A stretch of DNA of 64,000 bases from Mycobacterium szulgai (GCF_002116635.1 NZ_LQPW01000005.1:186001-250000); one strand, 5' to 3'. Shown: positions 16,743 through 25,975, numbered from the stretch's first letter. Notes: generated by a model not told the origin, from the sequence alone. Made by a program: numbers and translations.

Positions 16743-17756
16743 TTACAGCCGCTCGGCTTCGATGACGTGCATGAGCGAATGCGTGGGCACCACGCGCAGC
16801 AGCCGGAAGCCGGCTGCGGCAAAGAGTTTCTCCATCGCCGAGCGGGTACGCTCGCGGCCTCCGTTGAACAAGACCAGCATCTCGAGGTCGAGCAGTTTGG
16901 CGAAGCCGGGACTGTTGCCTTGTCCGATCACCGCGTCGATGACGAAAACCCTGGCACCCGGCTTGGCTGCGCGGTGGATGGTGTCCAGGATCTTGGTAGC
17001 CAGGTCATCGTTCCAGTCGTGCAGGATGTGCTTGAGTACGTAGCCGTCGCCAGCCGGAACCTCGCTGAAGAAGTCGCCCGCCACCAGCGCGCAGCGTGCG
17101 GCCGCCGGGGAGCCGGCGACGTTGGCGCGGGCCAGCTCGATTACTTCGGGCTGGTCGAACAGGATTCCGCGCTGGCCTGGATTCTTCTCCAATGCACTGA
17201 GCAGAAACGCGCCGTGGCCGCCCGCGATGTCGACGAGGGTCGGCACACCGGAGAAGTCGAAAGCAGCATGCACAGCATCGACTTCCTGGGCGGAGAAGGC
17301 GGTCATCGCTTCGCCGAATATCCGGCCGAACTGTGGATTGTCCTTCATGTAGTCGAATGCGTATGCCCCGTGTACGGATTTGAACGCGCACTCGCCGGTG
17401 CGGACGCTGCGCCGGAATTCGCCCCACGCGTCCCAGGCCGGGCGGCCACCGAACATCATCGCCATGGATCGCATCGACCCCGGGGCGTCAGCGCGCAGCG
17501 CGTCCGACAGCGGCGTGTTGGCGAAGCGGCCCCCGTCGTCCTCGGCGAAGACGCCGACGCTGGCCAGCGCCCGCAGCAGCCGATACAGCGAGTCCGGATC
17601 CGCACCGCATGCGGCCGCAAGATCTCCCACCGACCTGGGTCCGGCGCCAAGCTCGTCGGCGACGCCCAGTTCGGCGGCCACCGAGATGGCCTGTGACACC
17701 CACTTGCCGGCCAGCAAGTCGAGCACGCTTACGGCCGGTGAGACAGCGCTATCCAT
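16743..17756 (-). CDS. O-methyltransferase of the accessory biosynthetic operon
   Basis: A 337-residue class I SAM methyltransferase of the acetylserotonin/hydroxyindole O-methyltransferase type, common in actinobacterial natural-product clusters. The N-terminal winged-helix dimerisation domain (residues 5-95) has QAISVAAELGVADEL and DSLYRLLRALASVGVF. The catalytic domain has the SAM loop LVDIAGGHGAFL, an acidic strand end LFDQPEVIELA and the catalytic-base region LKHILHDWNDD. The ATG at 17756 (MDSAVSPAVSV) fits the family; a longer frame overlaps the P450 gene. It is the last gene of the operon, 11 bases after the P450. Confidence 0.9.
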   Translation of the reverse strand: MDSAVSPAVSVLDLLAGKWVSQAISVAAELGVADELGAGPRSVGDLAAACGADPDSLYRLLRALASVGVFAEDDGGRFANTPLSDALRADAPGSMRSMAMMFGGRPAWDAWGEFRRSVRTGECAFKSVHGAYAFDYMKDNPQFGRIFGEAMTAFSAQEVDAVHAAFDFSGVPTLVDIAGGHGAFLLSALEKNPGQRGILFDQPEVIELARANVAGSPAAARCALVAGDFFSEVPAGDGYVLKHILHDWNDDLATKILDTIHRAAKPGARVFVIDAVIGQGNSPGFAKLLDLEMLVLFNGGRERTRSAMEKLFAAAGFRLLRVVPTHSLMHVIEAERL

Positions 17757-17767
17757 GGCCGCACCCC

Positions 17768-18991
17768 TTACTCCGCCCGGACGGGCAGCTTCTTCACTCC
17801 GTTGAACCAGTTCGACCGGATGCGAGGGGCGGGCCCGGCGGGCGCGAGATCGGGCAGCCGCCTTAGGCATTCGCCGAGCGCGACGCGCGCCTGCATCCGC
17901 GCCAGCGCGTTGCCCATGCAGAAGTGCGGGCCGTGAGCGAAGCTCAAGTGGTCGTTGGGGGTTCGTGCGACGTCGAGGATGTCGGGTTCGGCGAAAACCT
18001 CTTCATCGCGATTCGCCGAAGCGAAGAACACCGCGACCTTGTCGCCGGCGGCGATCTTCTGCCCGCCGATCTCGGTGTCGCGGGTCGCGGTGCGGCGAAA
18101 ATGCAGGATCGGCGGGTCATAGCGAAGAAACTCCTCGACCGCGCTGGCGATGAGAGCCGGATCTTCGAGGAGCCGGCGGCGCTGATCCGGGTGGTTCATC
18201 AGCGCGAGCATCCCGTTGCCGAGCAGCAGCCGAGTGCTGTGTGTGCCCGCCGCCAGCAGCAGCAGGAAGAACATCCCGAACTGGTGGTAGCTGAGCTTGT
18301 GCCCGTCGACCTCGGCCGTCATCAGCCGGCTCAGCAGGTCGTCGCGGGGCACCTTGCGCCGCTCCTCGGCGAGCATATGCGCGTATTCCATGAAACGCCT
18401 GGTGGTTTCGGCGCGGTGTTCCTCGGAGGTCTGGTATTCCGCGTCGTCCGGGGTGAGCAGTTCGTGAACCCACCGATTGACCATCGCTCCATCGGTCGCC
18501 GGCACGCCGACCATGTAGAGGATGGTGCCGATGGGCAGCTTGGCCGCGAATTGATCCATGAAGTCCACGCTTTCGCGCGCCTCCAGCTTGTCGACGAGGG
18601 TGTCGACGAGCAAGGCGACCCGGCCCTTCACCCAGGCACCCACACTGCCCAGCCCGTATGGCGTGAACGCCTGACCGATGATCGCCCGGTGGCGGGTGTG
18701 CCGCGGCGGATCCATGTTCGCCAGGTGCTCTGGCGAGACTCGCATGTCCTCGATCGGAAGGTCGGCGATCTGTGTGCCGCCACGCTGCGACGAGAACGCC
18801 TCAGCGTCGCGCAACACCCGAAGGGAGTCGCCATGCTTGGTCACGGCCCAAAAACCGCGGCCCTGCGGCTCGTGGTGGAAATAGACCGGCGCCTCGCGTC
18901 TGAGTAAGGCGAACCGGTCGTGCGGCACCCCGGCGAGGTAGACGTCGGGGCTCAGGATGTCGATGTCAAGTAGGTCTTGTTGCACACTCAT
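17768..18991 (-). CDS. Cytochrome P450 of the accessory biosynthetic operon
   Basis: A 407-residue soluble P450. The heme-binding signature is FAHGPHFCMGNALARMQ with Cys358; the ExxR helix is EEFLRY; HFRRTATRDTEIGG leads into it. The I-helix reads LAAGTHSTR, with His in place of the usual acidic residue before the oxygen-activating Thr (normally AGxE/DT), which may alter proton delivery or mark a non-standard reaction. The ATG at 18991 (MSVQQDLLDID) is chosen; the longer frame overlaps the upstream gene. It lies 11 bases after the cupin-oxidase gene and 11 before the methyltransferase, so it is in the same transcript. The electron donor is not encoded nearby. Confidence 0.92.
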   Translation of the reverse strand: MSVQQDLLDIDILSPDVYLAGVPHDRFALLRREAPVYFHHEPQGRGFWAVTKHGDSLRVLRDAEAFSSQRGGTQIADLPIEDMRVSPEHLANMDPPRHTRHRAIIGQAFTPYGLGSVGAWVKGRVALLVDTLVDKLEARESVDFMDQFAAKLPIGTILYMVGVPATDGAMVNRWVHELLTPDDAEYQTSEEHRAETTRRFMEYAHMLAEERRKVPRDDLLSRLMTAEVDGHKLSYHQFGMFFLLLLAAGTHSTRLLLGNGMLALMNHPDQRRRLLEDPALIASAVEEFLRYDPPILHFRRTATRDTEIGGQKIAAGDKVAVFFASANRDEEVFAEPDILDVARTPNDHLSFAHGPHFCMGNALARMQARVALGECLRRLPDLAPAGPAPRIRSNWFNGVKKLPVRAE

Positions 18992-19002
18992 CGACGGCTC
19001 AG

Positions 19003-20073
19003 CTACGCCGCGCGGGTGAGTTCGACGAGCCGGTGGGTCATCGCGCCGATCATCGTCCAAGCCTGCCCGAGGACCTGTTCGAGTCGCTCATAGGTACGCG
19101 GGCCGACCTTGCGGACGAGTTCCTCCCCGATCGCCGCGTGTTCGTCGTCGGCCTCGACGTGGAGCTCAAAGTAGTTGTTGTTCAGGTACTTTGCCAGTAC
19201 CGGCATGGCCTTTCGGTGGTATACCGAGCTGGCGTTCTCGATCACCAGGTGCACGATGGCGGCCTTCTCCACATCGTCGAGGACGAACATCTGATGTGCG
19301 AACCAGTCGGTGATCGCCTCCATGATGGCGTCCCGGAACGGTGGCTCGTCCGAGTCGACGACGTCGGCGCGGTCGGCGTGCAGGGCGTCGTGGCCCAGCT
19401 CTTCGGTCATGTGGCCGAAGAAGACCCTTTCGAACAACGGATCCCGCACCGAGGCCTGCCGCGAGAAGAGGAGCGTCTGATTGCCATCAACCCAGATCTG
19501 CAGGGCATCTTGATACCTCTTTCTCTTGTGGGCATCCTCGAGCGTGCCGTCGGCGAGCAAGTCGAAGACCGGTAGCTGGCCGAACTCCTCGATGCGCTCC
19601 CGATTCCACGCGAGCAGCCTGGCGTGTGAGCTCGATTCATCGGCGAACAGGACGCGGGGCTCCTCCGGGATCGTGTACAGGCCGGCACCGAACTGGATCG
19701 AAACACCCGAAAGCCCTTCGGGCCCAGCCACGAAACCGTGATGACAACCGGGCGGAACCACGACGACGTCGCCGCCGGCCACTTGGCGGGTGATGTCGCC
19801 ATCGAGCGTGCCCCAGCCCTCGAAGAAGATCATCATCGATTGGATCGGGTGAACGTGGGTGTCAAGCTGCTCCCCCGAGTTAAGGCGCACCCAGCTGATC
19901 GCGAACTCTGAGCTCGGCGGGAGGAACCCGGCCAGAGCCTGGTGCCAACGGAAGTCGCGCAGCTCTCCGAGTGCGTGTACGACACCGTCCTGCTCGACGC
20001 TGCGGATCGCCGGGATCGCTTCCCGCGGGACCACGCCGCACAGCACATCCCGCTCATTGGCCACCGTAGTCAT
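19003..20073 (-). CDS. Cupin plus heme-oxygenase-like diiron oxidase (HDO) fusion, copy 2
   Basis: A 356-residue two-domain protein. The N-terminal cupin (about 50-135) keeps likely metal ligands His73 and His75 (DTHVHP) and His111 (GCHHGF). The C-terminal helical domain (about 190-350) resembles the HDO superfamily, with candidate iron ligands Glu225 and His228 (ELGH), Glu279 (VIENAS) and the H-x3-D-x2-H set His305, Asp309, His312. HDO enzymes such as SznF, RohS and UndA oxidise amines or acids; SznF also carries a cupin, but at its C-terminus. The ATG at 20073 has GGAGG at 20079-20083. It is the third gene of the operon. The specific reaction is unknown. Confidence 0.8.
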   Translation of the reverse strand: MTTVANERDVLCGVVPREAIPAIRSVEQDGVVHALGELRDFRWHQALAGFLPPSSEFAISWVRLNSGEQLDTHVHPIQSMMIFFEGWGTLDGDITRQVAGGDVVVVPPGCHHGFVAGPEGLSGVSIQFGAGLYTIPEEPRVLFADESSSHARLLAWNRERIEEFGQLPVFDLLADGTLEDAHKRKRYQDALQIWVDGNQTLLFSRQASVRDPLFERVFFGHMTEELGHDALHADRADVVDSDEPPFRDAIMEAITDWFAHQMFVLDDVEKAAIVHLVIENASSVYHRKAMPVLAKYLNNNYFELHVEADDEHAAIGEELVRKVGPRTYERLEQVLGQAWTMIGAMTHRLVELTRAA

Positions 20074-20091
20074 ATTGTCCTCCAATCGTTT

Positions 20092-21018
20092 TCAGGTCAG
20101 CGTGATCCACTTATGAGCCTCATCTGTGCAGCCCCGCACCGTCGCCGCGTAGAGCTTGGCGAGCTGGGACGTCACCGGCCCGCCGGTACCGCGGCCGATG
20201 GTGCGGCCATCGATCTCCCGGATCGGCGTCACTTCCGATGCCGTGCCGGTGAAGAACGCCTCGTCGGCGCTGTAGAGATCGTCGCGGGCGAACCGCTGCT
20301 CGCGAACGCGAATATCCATCCGCTGTGCGAAATCCAGGATCGTGTCGCGGGTTATGCCCTCGAGCGCCGAGGTCACCGGGGGCGTCCAGAGCTCGCCATG
20401 GCGAACGATGAAGACGTTGGCGCCGGTGCCCTCGGTGACGAAACCCTCATGATCGAGCAGGATCGCGTCGTCGGCACCGGCAGCCTTTGCCTCGGCGAGG
20501 GCAAGTATCGAAGTCATGTAGTTGCCATTGGCTTTGGCGCGCAGCAGCAGCGAGTTGGGATGACTGCGAACATACGTGGAGGTCTTTACCCGGATGCCGC
20601 GCTCGGCCGCGGCGCCGGACGCTCCTTCAGCCCACGGCAGCGCCAAGACGGCGACCCGCAGCGTCAGCTGATCGGTATGGGGGCTGAGGCCGCGGACCCC
20701 GTCATAGAACACGAAGGGCCGCAAGTAGGCGTCACCGAGCCGGTTCTCCCGAATGACGTCGACCTGGGCCTGTACCAGGTCATGGGGCTTCCAGCTGTCG
20801 CGCAACGGCAGCCCGAGGATCTGGGCGGAACGGTACAGCCGCGCGGTGTGGTCGCAGAGCCGGAAGACCGCGCTGCGCTTACCGGCGCGGTAGGCACGCA
20901 CGCCTTCGAATACGCCGAACCCGTAGTGATTTGCCCACAGCGGAGTGTGTGCATCTTCGTGACGGACAAGCGCGCCGTCGAGCCAGACCAGTAGTCCGGG
21001 CGACGGCGATTCGATCAC
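20092..21018 (-). CDS. Class IV PLP aminotransferase (IlvE-like) in the accessory operon
   Basis: A 308-residue fold-type IV aminotransferase. The PLP lysine is Lys162 in LLLRAKANGNYMTSIL; the strand with FVTEGTGANVFIV carries Glu196, which contacts the cofactor nitrogen; TGTASEVTPI is the phosphate-binding end. It resembles branched-chain aminotransferase more than D-amino-acid transaminase or aminodeoxychorismate lyase. The genome must have a housekeeping IlvE elsewhere (not visible here), so this copy probably makes or consumes the cluster's amino-acid or 2-oxo-acid precursor. It starts at a GTG whose GTGA overlaps the upstream stop, which indicates translational coupling. Confidence 0.88.
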   Translation of the reverse strand: MIESPSPGLLVWLDGALVRHEDAHTPLWANHYGFGVFEGVRAYRAGKRSAVFRLCDHTARLYRSAQILGLPLRDSWKPHDLVQAQVDVIRENRLGDAYLRPFVFYDGVRGLSPHTDQLTLRVAVLALPWAEGASGAAAERGIRVKTSTYVRSHPNSLLLRAKANGNYMTSILALAEAKAAGADDAILLDHEGFVTEGTGANVFIVRHGELWTPPVTSALEGITRDTILDFAQRMDIRVREQRFARDDLYSADEAFFTGTASEVTPIREIDGRTIGRGTGGPVTSQLAKLYAATVRGCTDEAHKWITLT

Positions 21019-22025
21019 GCTGCACCGTCGGTATCGCGGCGCACCAACTCGGCCAGGCGGTTACCCATTGCGTCGAACATGTCCCAGCCGTCCTCGAGGA
21101 TGCGGTGCAATCGCCGGTACGCCAGCGGGTGCAGGCCGGTGAGCAACTGCGCGCCGAGGTCTTTGTGCTGCCCGTCTTCGAGGTGCGCTTCGTAGTAATC
21201 CATTGCGCCGCTGGCCCTGAACACTTCCCGGGTGGTCGCCTTGCTGAAGAAAGCTTCCGCTGCGGCCTCCAGGACGAGGTGCACCAGGACCGCCTTTTCC
21301 GCGTTGTCGCGGACGAGCATCTGATGGGTAAACCAGCTCAGCGTCGCGCTCATGACGGGATCGGGGGCCGCGGCTGAGTCGCCGGGGGGCAGGAGCGTGT
21401 TGTGCCCGAACTCGTCGACGAAATGTTCGTGGAACTTGCCTTCGTAGGCGTGGTCGGAGCAGGTGGCCTGCCGGGCAATGATGGTCTTCTGAAAGGTGTC
21501 CGACAGCGGCCGGAGCAGACGTATGAACGCCGCCCGCTTCGCGGGGTCGTCTAAGGTGCCGTCGTCAACCAGCCGGAACATCGCGCCCTGACTGGTCCTG
21601 CGTATCCGCTCTTCGTTGCGTTCGATGAGTGCGGCAAGCGACGAAACCCCTTCTGCACCATCATCATCGGTGGCGCTTCGGGCGAAAGTGATGACAAGTG
21701 CCTCCAGGCCGTAGCGCGCGGTGACAAGCAGCCGGTAGGTGCCGTTCGCCGGAACGGTAACCACGTCTCCGGCTGCGATGCAGCGTCCGTCGAGAAGTCT
21801 TGCCTCGCCGCGGAATACGAGAAGTATCGTGTCGAACGCGACGTTGCGCTCGACGACCTCGTCTTCCCCGGCCTCGATCCAGGCGAGCGAGAAGCGGGCG
21901 CCGTGGGGCAGCAACGAACGCAGCGTTTCATGGGCGTTGAAGGCCCTATAGCGAGGTCCGCTCGCCAGATCCTCGGACGGAATCTCACGGGATCCGACTA
22001 CGTGAATCGATTGATTGAGCCCCAT
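21015..22025 (-). CDS. Cupin plus heme-oxygenase-like diiron oxidase (HDO) fusion, copy 1
   Basis: A 336-residue paralogue of the protein at 19003-20073 with the same domain order. Its N-terminal cupin (about 40-115; VAFDTILLVFRGEARLLDG, VVTVPANGTYRLLV) lacks the HxH and later His ligands, so it probably does not bind metal. The C-terminal HDO domain keeps Glu205 and His208 (EFGH) and Glu253 (LVLEAAAE), but the last set reads HLEDGQH (His281, Asp284, His287), one residue shorter than the usual H-x3-D-x2-H. It is the first gene of the operon; an AAGGGG lies about 9 bases before the ATG. It may be a partner or second-step oxidase. Confidence 0.78.
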   Translation of the reverse strand: MGLNQSIHVVGSREIPSEDLASGPRYRAFNAHETLRSLLPHGARFSLAWIEAGEDEVVERNVAFDTILLVFRGEARLLDGRCIAAGDVVTVPANGTYRLLVTARYGLEALVITFARSATDDDGAEGVSSLAALIERNEERIRRTSQGAMFRLVDDGTLDDPAKRAAFIRLLRPLSDTFQKTIIARQATCSDHAYEGKFHEHFVDEFGHNTLLPPGDSAAAPDPVMSATLSWFTHQMLVRDNAEKAVLVHLVLEAAAEAFFSKATTREVFRASGAMDYYEAHLEDGQHKDLGAQLLTGLHPLAYRRLHRILEDGWDMFDAMGNRLAELVRRDTDGAA

Positions 22026-22126
22026 GGCGTTTTGCCCCTTCGTGACTGCTTGAACGGGGACAACGTTGCCTGGCGACTGCTGCGTAAATATTGCTGAATT
22101 GTTGAATAACCTGGTCGTCGGCTCAT

Positions 22127-22145
22127 AGCCAGCTCATAACTGGCT
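22127..22145 (-). terminator. Weak hairpin after phoT
   Basis: AGCCAG and CTGGCT form a 6-bp stem with a 7-base loop, 7 bases beyond the phoT stop on the minus strand. There is no U-tract, so it would be a weak or Rho-assisted terminator between the pst operon and the accessory operon. Confidence 0.3.
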
Positions 22146-22152
22146 GTGCGGG

Positions 22153-22929
22153 CTAGCCGAAGCGCCCGGAGATGTAGTCTTCGGTGGCCTTCTGGGTGGG
22201 ATTGGAGAAGATCTTCTCGGTGTCGTCGATCTCGACGAGGCGCCCCGGTTTGCCCACGGCTTCGAGGTTGAAGAATGCCGTCTGATCGCTCACCCGCGCG
22301 GCCTGCTGCATGTTGTGGGTGACGATGACGATGGTGTAGTCCTGCTTCAATTCACTGATCAGGTCTTCGATCGCCATCGTCGAGATGGGATCCAACGCCG
22401 AGCACGGCTCGTCCATCAGCAACACGTCGGGTTGCACCGCGATCGCCCGCGCGATACACAACCGCTGCTGCTGTCCACCGGACAATCCGCCGCCCGGCTT
22501 GTCCAGCCGGTCCTTGACCTCGTCCCACAGATTGGCGCCACGCAGCGAGTATTCCGCGGTTTCGTCAAGCAGCTTGCGATTGCGAATGCCCTGCAGCTTC
22601 AAACCGGCCACCACATTGTCGCGAATGGACATGGCGGGGAAGGGGTTGGGCCGCTGGAACACCATTCCGATGGCGCGCCGCACGCCGACGGGGTCGACGC
22701 CGGCGCCGTAGATATTCTCGTCGTCGAGCAGCACGGTGCCTTCGACGCGGGCTCCGGGGATCACCTCATGCATCCGATTCAGGGTGCGCAGCACGGTCGT
22801 TTTGCCGCAACCCGAGGCGCCGATGAAGGCCGTCACGCTGCGCGGCAGAACCGACAGCGTCACATCGGAAACGGCGTGAAAGGCGCCGTAATAGATGTTG
22901 ACACCCTTCAGGTCCAATCGTTTGGCCAC
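22153..22929 (-). CDS. phoT: Phosphate ABC transporter ATP-binding protein PhoT/PstB
   Basis: A 258-residue ABC ATPase that powers phosphate uptake with PstC and PstA. Walker A is [12 protein letters not shown], the Q-loop is [10 protein letters not shown] (typical of PstB), the signature is [15 protein letters not shown], Walker B is [13 protein letters not shown], and the switch His is in [11 protein letters not shown]. Its ATG lies directly after the pstA stop. It is the last gene of the pst operon. Confidence 0.95.
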   Translation of the reverse strand: MAKRLDLKGVNIYYGAFHAVSDVTLSVLPRSVTAFIGASGCGKTTVLRTLNRMHEVIPGARVEGTVLLDDENIYGAGVDPVGVRRAIGMVFQRPNPFPAMSIRDNVVAGLKLQGIRNRKLLDETAEYSLRGANLWDEVKDRLDKPGGGLSGGQQQRLCIARAIAVQPDVLLMDEPCSALDPISTMAIEDLISELKQDYTIVIVTHNMQQAARVSDQTAFFNLEAVGKPGRLVEIDDTEKIFSNPTQKATEDYISGRFG

Positions 22930-23856
22930 TTATGCTCCTGCCGTCAACTTCTTGGGCGCAAAGATCTTCGCAAACACCCTGGCGCCGATATTGATGACCG
23001 CGATCACCAAGATCAACGTCAGCGCGGCGCCCCACATTCGATCTGTGGGAATCGGGTTGGTCCCAGCGCCAGCCGATCTCTGGTCATACATCATGCCGGG
23101 CAGAGATCCCATGAACCCGCTTAATAAGTCAAAGTTCATCGCTTGTGAATAACCGACCAGGATCAGCAGGGGTGCGGTCTCCCCCAGCACCCTGGCCAAA
23201 GCCAACATGATGCCGGTGATGATGCCGGACAAGCCGGTCGGAATCACGATCCTGGCAATGGTCTTCCACTTGGGCACGCCGAGCGCGTAGCTGGCTTCGC
23301 GCAGGTCAACCGGGACGATCCGCAGCATTTCCTCGGTCGCCCTGATGATCACCGGAAGCATCAGCATCACCAGCGCGAGCGACACCGCGAGCTGGGAGCG
23401 GGAAAGACCCAGCCCCGCGACCCACACCGCATAGACGAACAGGGCCGCCACGATGGACGGCACCCCGGTCAGGATGTCCACCATAAACGTGACCAACCGG
23501 GCCAACAGGCTGCGACCCCCGTATTCGACGAGGTAGATGGCCACCAACAGGCCGATCGGGACCGAAATCGCGGCGCACACCAAGCCCTGCAGCAGGGTGC
23601 CGACGATTGCGTGGTAGGCGCCCCCGCCCGCCACGAACGGCGTCATACCCGCTTGCGAATGCGTCCACCACACCGCGGACCTGAGTACCTTGCAGCCCCT
23701 GATCAGTACCGAGCACAGCACCCAGACCAAAGGCGCCATGGCAATCGCCATCGACAGCGACACCAGCGCGGTGGCCACGCGGTTCGCGATGCGGCGCCGG
23801 CTGCTCAGCCCGGAGAGGCTGCGCGCCTTGAGGGGGCGGTCCAGCATCGAGGTCAT
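22930..23856 (-). CDS. pstA: Phosphate ABC transporter permease PstA
   Basis: A 308-residue inner-membrane permease with six predicted membrane segments. The cytoplasmic coupling loop has the EAA motif (REASYALGVPKWKTIARIVIPTGLSGI). The ATG at 23856 (MTSMLDRPLKARSL) overlaps the pstC stop by 4 bases (ATGA), so the two are coupled; the longer upstream frame is antisense-like and rejected. It forms the channel with PstC. Confidence 0.94.
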   Translation of the reverse strand: MTSMLDRPLKARSLSGLSSRRRIANRVATALVSLSMAIAMAPLVWVLCSVLIRGCKVLRSAVWWTHSQAGMTPFVAGGGAYHAIVGTLLQGLVCAAISVPIGLLVAIYLVEYGGRSLLARLVTFMVDILTGVPSIVAALFVYAVWVAGLGLSRSQLAVSLALVMLMLPVIIRATEEMLRIVPVDLREASYALGVPKWKTIARIVIPTGLSGIITGIMLALARVLGETAPLLILVGYSQAMNFDLLSGFMGSLPGMMYDQRSAGAGTNPIPTDRMWGAALTLILVIAVINIGARVFAKIFAPKKLTAGA

Positions 23857-24812
23857 CGGGACGGCCTCCCGATACGGGTCCCGGTCAACACGGCGCGCGC
23901 CAGGGCGTCGACCACGAAGGTGAGCACGAACAGCACCAGCCCCGCGGCGATGTAGGCGCCCGCCTTGTACTGGTCGGTGAATTCCGACGCCGCACCCGCG
24001 ATTTTGCTGGCGAATGTGGCGCCGCCGTCGAATATCGACCATCCGAACGCATCCTGGGTGCCGCGCAGGATGATCAGCATCGCCATCGTTTCCCCCAAGG
24101 CACGGCCCAGACCAAGCATCGCGCCGCTGATGTAGCCGGACCTTCCGAAGGGCAGGACGGTTGTCTTGACTACTTCCCAGCGAGTGGCGCCCAAGGCCAG
24201 CGCCGCCTCGATCTGATCGTGCGGAGTCTGGACGAAAACTTCACGGGTGACGGCCGTGATGATTGGCAGGATCATCACGGCCAGGACGATCCCCGCGGTG
24301 AAAATCGTGCCACCGCCGCCAACCGTTGTATTGCCGCTGGCGAACAAAAAGCAGTGTCCCAGGCTGTGGTTGAGCCACGTCGCAACCGGTTGCAGCCGCG
24401 GTGCCAGTACGTATAAACCCCACACGCCGTAGATGATCGAGGGCACCGCGGCCAGCAGATCGACCAGATAGGACAGCGGTGCCGAAAGCCGGTCCGGCGC
24501 ATACTGCGTCAGAAAAATCGCCACGCCCAGCGCGACGGGCATCGCAAGAACCAGGGCGAACAGCGACACGAAGACCGTCACCTGCAGCAGATCGAGGATT
24601 CCGAATCGCATCGCCGACGTGTCCTCGGTTGCCCAGGCGCCGCCGTAGCTGAAGAAGTTTTCCTGGTTGCGCGATAGCGCCGGAAGCGCTCGCCACAACA
24701 GGAAGACGCCGATTGCGCCGATCAGCACGACGATCAGGACACCGGACCCCTCCGACAACCCGCGAAACATCCGGTCACCCAAGGACCCGTTGGCTGGATT
24801 GGGCGTTGTCAC
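23853..24812 (-). CDS. pstC: Phosphate ABC transporter permease PstC
   Basis: A 319-residue permease with about six membrane segments and the EAA loop EAALALGATRWEVVKTTVLP followed by GYISGAMLGLGRALGETMA. It starts at a GTG, 44 bases after the pstS stop. Its stop overlaps the pstA start. Confidence 0.94.
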   Translation of the reverse strand: MTTPNPANGSLGDRMFRGLSEGSGVLIVVLIGAIGVFLLWRALPALSRNQENFFSYGGAWATEDTSAMRFGILDLLQVTVFVSLFALVLAMPVALGVAIFLTQYAPDRLSAPLSYLVDLLAAVPSIIYGVWGLYVLAPRLQPVATWLNHSLGHCFLFASGNTTVGGGGTIFTAGIVLAVMILPIITAVTREVFVQTPHDQIEAALALGATRWEVVKTTVLPFGRSGYISGAMLGLGRALGETMAMLIILRGTQDAFGWSIFDGGATFASKIAGAASEFTDQYKAGAYIAAGLVLFVLTFVVDALARAVLTGTRIGRPSR

Positions 24813-24856
24813 TGTGATCCCATCACTGTCGGTGGCGCCGAGCCTCCTATTCGGCC

Positions 24857-25975
24857 TTACTCCATTGCATTGATCGCCACGACCAGGCGCTCCTTGACCT
24901 TATCGGGCAATGGAACATAGCCCGCCGATGCAAGGCCCGTTTGGCCGTTGTTGACAGCGGTGGTCAGGAACGCCTTGACCGCGGCGGCGGTGTCGGGGTC
25001 GTACCCCCTCGAGCACACGATCTCATAGGTGGCCAGCACCAACGGGTAAGCGTTGGGGTCCTGCAGACCGTAGATCGAGTTCAGCTCGAGTACGAGGTCA
25101 TTGCCCGCGGCCGCGAACGAGACGGCATTTATGGCGTTGCGGGCCGTGTCCTCGGTGAGCGGGACCACGCCATTGCCGGTGTCGATCTGCGCGAACGGCA
25201 CGTGGGCGTGGTCGGCGAAACCCTTCTCGACGTATCCGATCGAGCCGGCGGTGGCCTGCACCGCCTGAATCACCCCGGCCGACCGCTGCGCACCTTCGCC
25301 GACACCGCCGTGAAATTCGGTGCCCACCCCTTTGGTCCAGCTTTGCGGTGCGGCAGCGGTGAGGTATTTCTGAAAGTTGTCGGTGGTTCCCGACGAGTCC
25401 GCCCGGAAGATCGGCGTGATGGTCGTGTTGGGCAGCGGCACACCGGGATTCAGAGCCACCAGCACCGGGTCGTTCCAGGTGCGGATGACGCCGCTGAATA
25501 TCTTGGCGACCACTTCAGCGTCGACGGTTAGCGTTTGCACACCAGTTAGGTTGTACACCAACGCAATTGGACCGAAGACCAATGGCAGATCCCACGCGGC
25601 GTGACCCTTGCACCGGTTGGCCGCCGGACCGATCTGCGCAGCGACCAGCGGCGAATCCGACCCCGCGAAATCGACATGGCCGGCGATGAACTGGTCCCGG
25701 CCGGCGCCCGACCCGGTCGGGTTGTAGGACACCTTCTTGCCCGGGCACAGCTGACCCCATACCTGGTTGAACAGTGCCATGGCGTTCTGTTGGGCCGTCG
25801 ACCCCTCCGCCGTCAGCGCATTTCTACCGCCACAGGACGCCGCGCCTGGGGCTCCCCCGGACACTGCGGAGGAGGCATTGTGACGGTTGTCGTCGCTGCC
25901 GCACGCGGCCAGAACTCCACCACAAATCGCCGCAACCGCCAACGCCATTGCCCTGCCCACCGTGTCGAGCCTCAC
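24857..25975 (-). CDS. pstS: Phosphate-binding lipoprotein PstS
   Basis: A 372-residue periplasmic binding lipoprotein. The GTG at 25975 (VRLDTVGRAMALAVA) gives a normal lipoprotein signal ending in the lipobox GGVLAAC; a frame extended to 26044 would put 23 charged residues before it. Phosphate-binding blocks are AEGSTAQQNAM, NPTGSGAGRDQF, DFAGSDSPL and RADSSGTTDNFQKYL. It resembles PstS2/PstS3 of M. tuberculosis. It heads pstS-pstC-pstA-phoT, an operon expected to be induced at low phosphate through RegX3. Confidence 0.93.
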   Translation of the reverse strand: MRLDTVGRAMALAVAAICGGVLAACGSDDNRHNASSAVSGGAPGAASCGGRNALTAEGSTAQQNAMALFNQVWGQLCPGKKVSYNPTGSGAGRDQFIAGHVDFAGSDSPLVAAQIGPAANRCKGHAAWDLPLVFGPIALVYNLTGVQTLTVDAEVVAKIFSGVIRTWNDPVLVALNPGVPLPNTTITPIFRADSSGTTDNFQKYLTAAAPQSWTKGVGTEFHGGVGEGAQRSAGVIQAVQATAGSIGYVEKGFADHAHVPFAQIDTGNGVVPLTEDTARNAINAVSFAAAGNDLVLELNSIYGLQDPNAYPLVLATYEIVCSRGYDPDTAAAVKAFLTTAVNNGQTGLASAGYVPLPDKVKERLVVAINAME

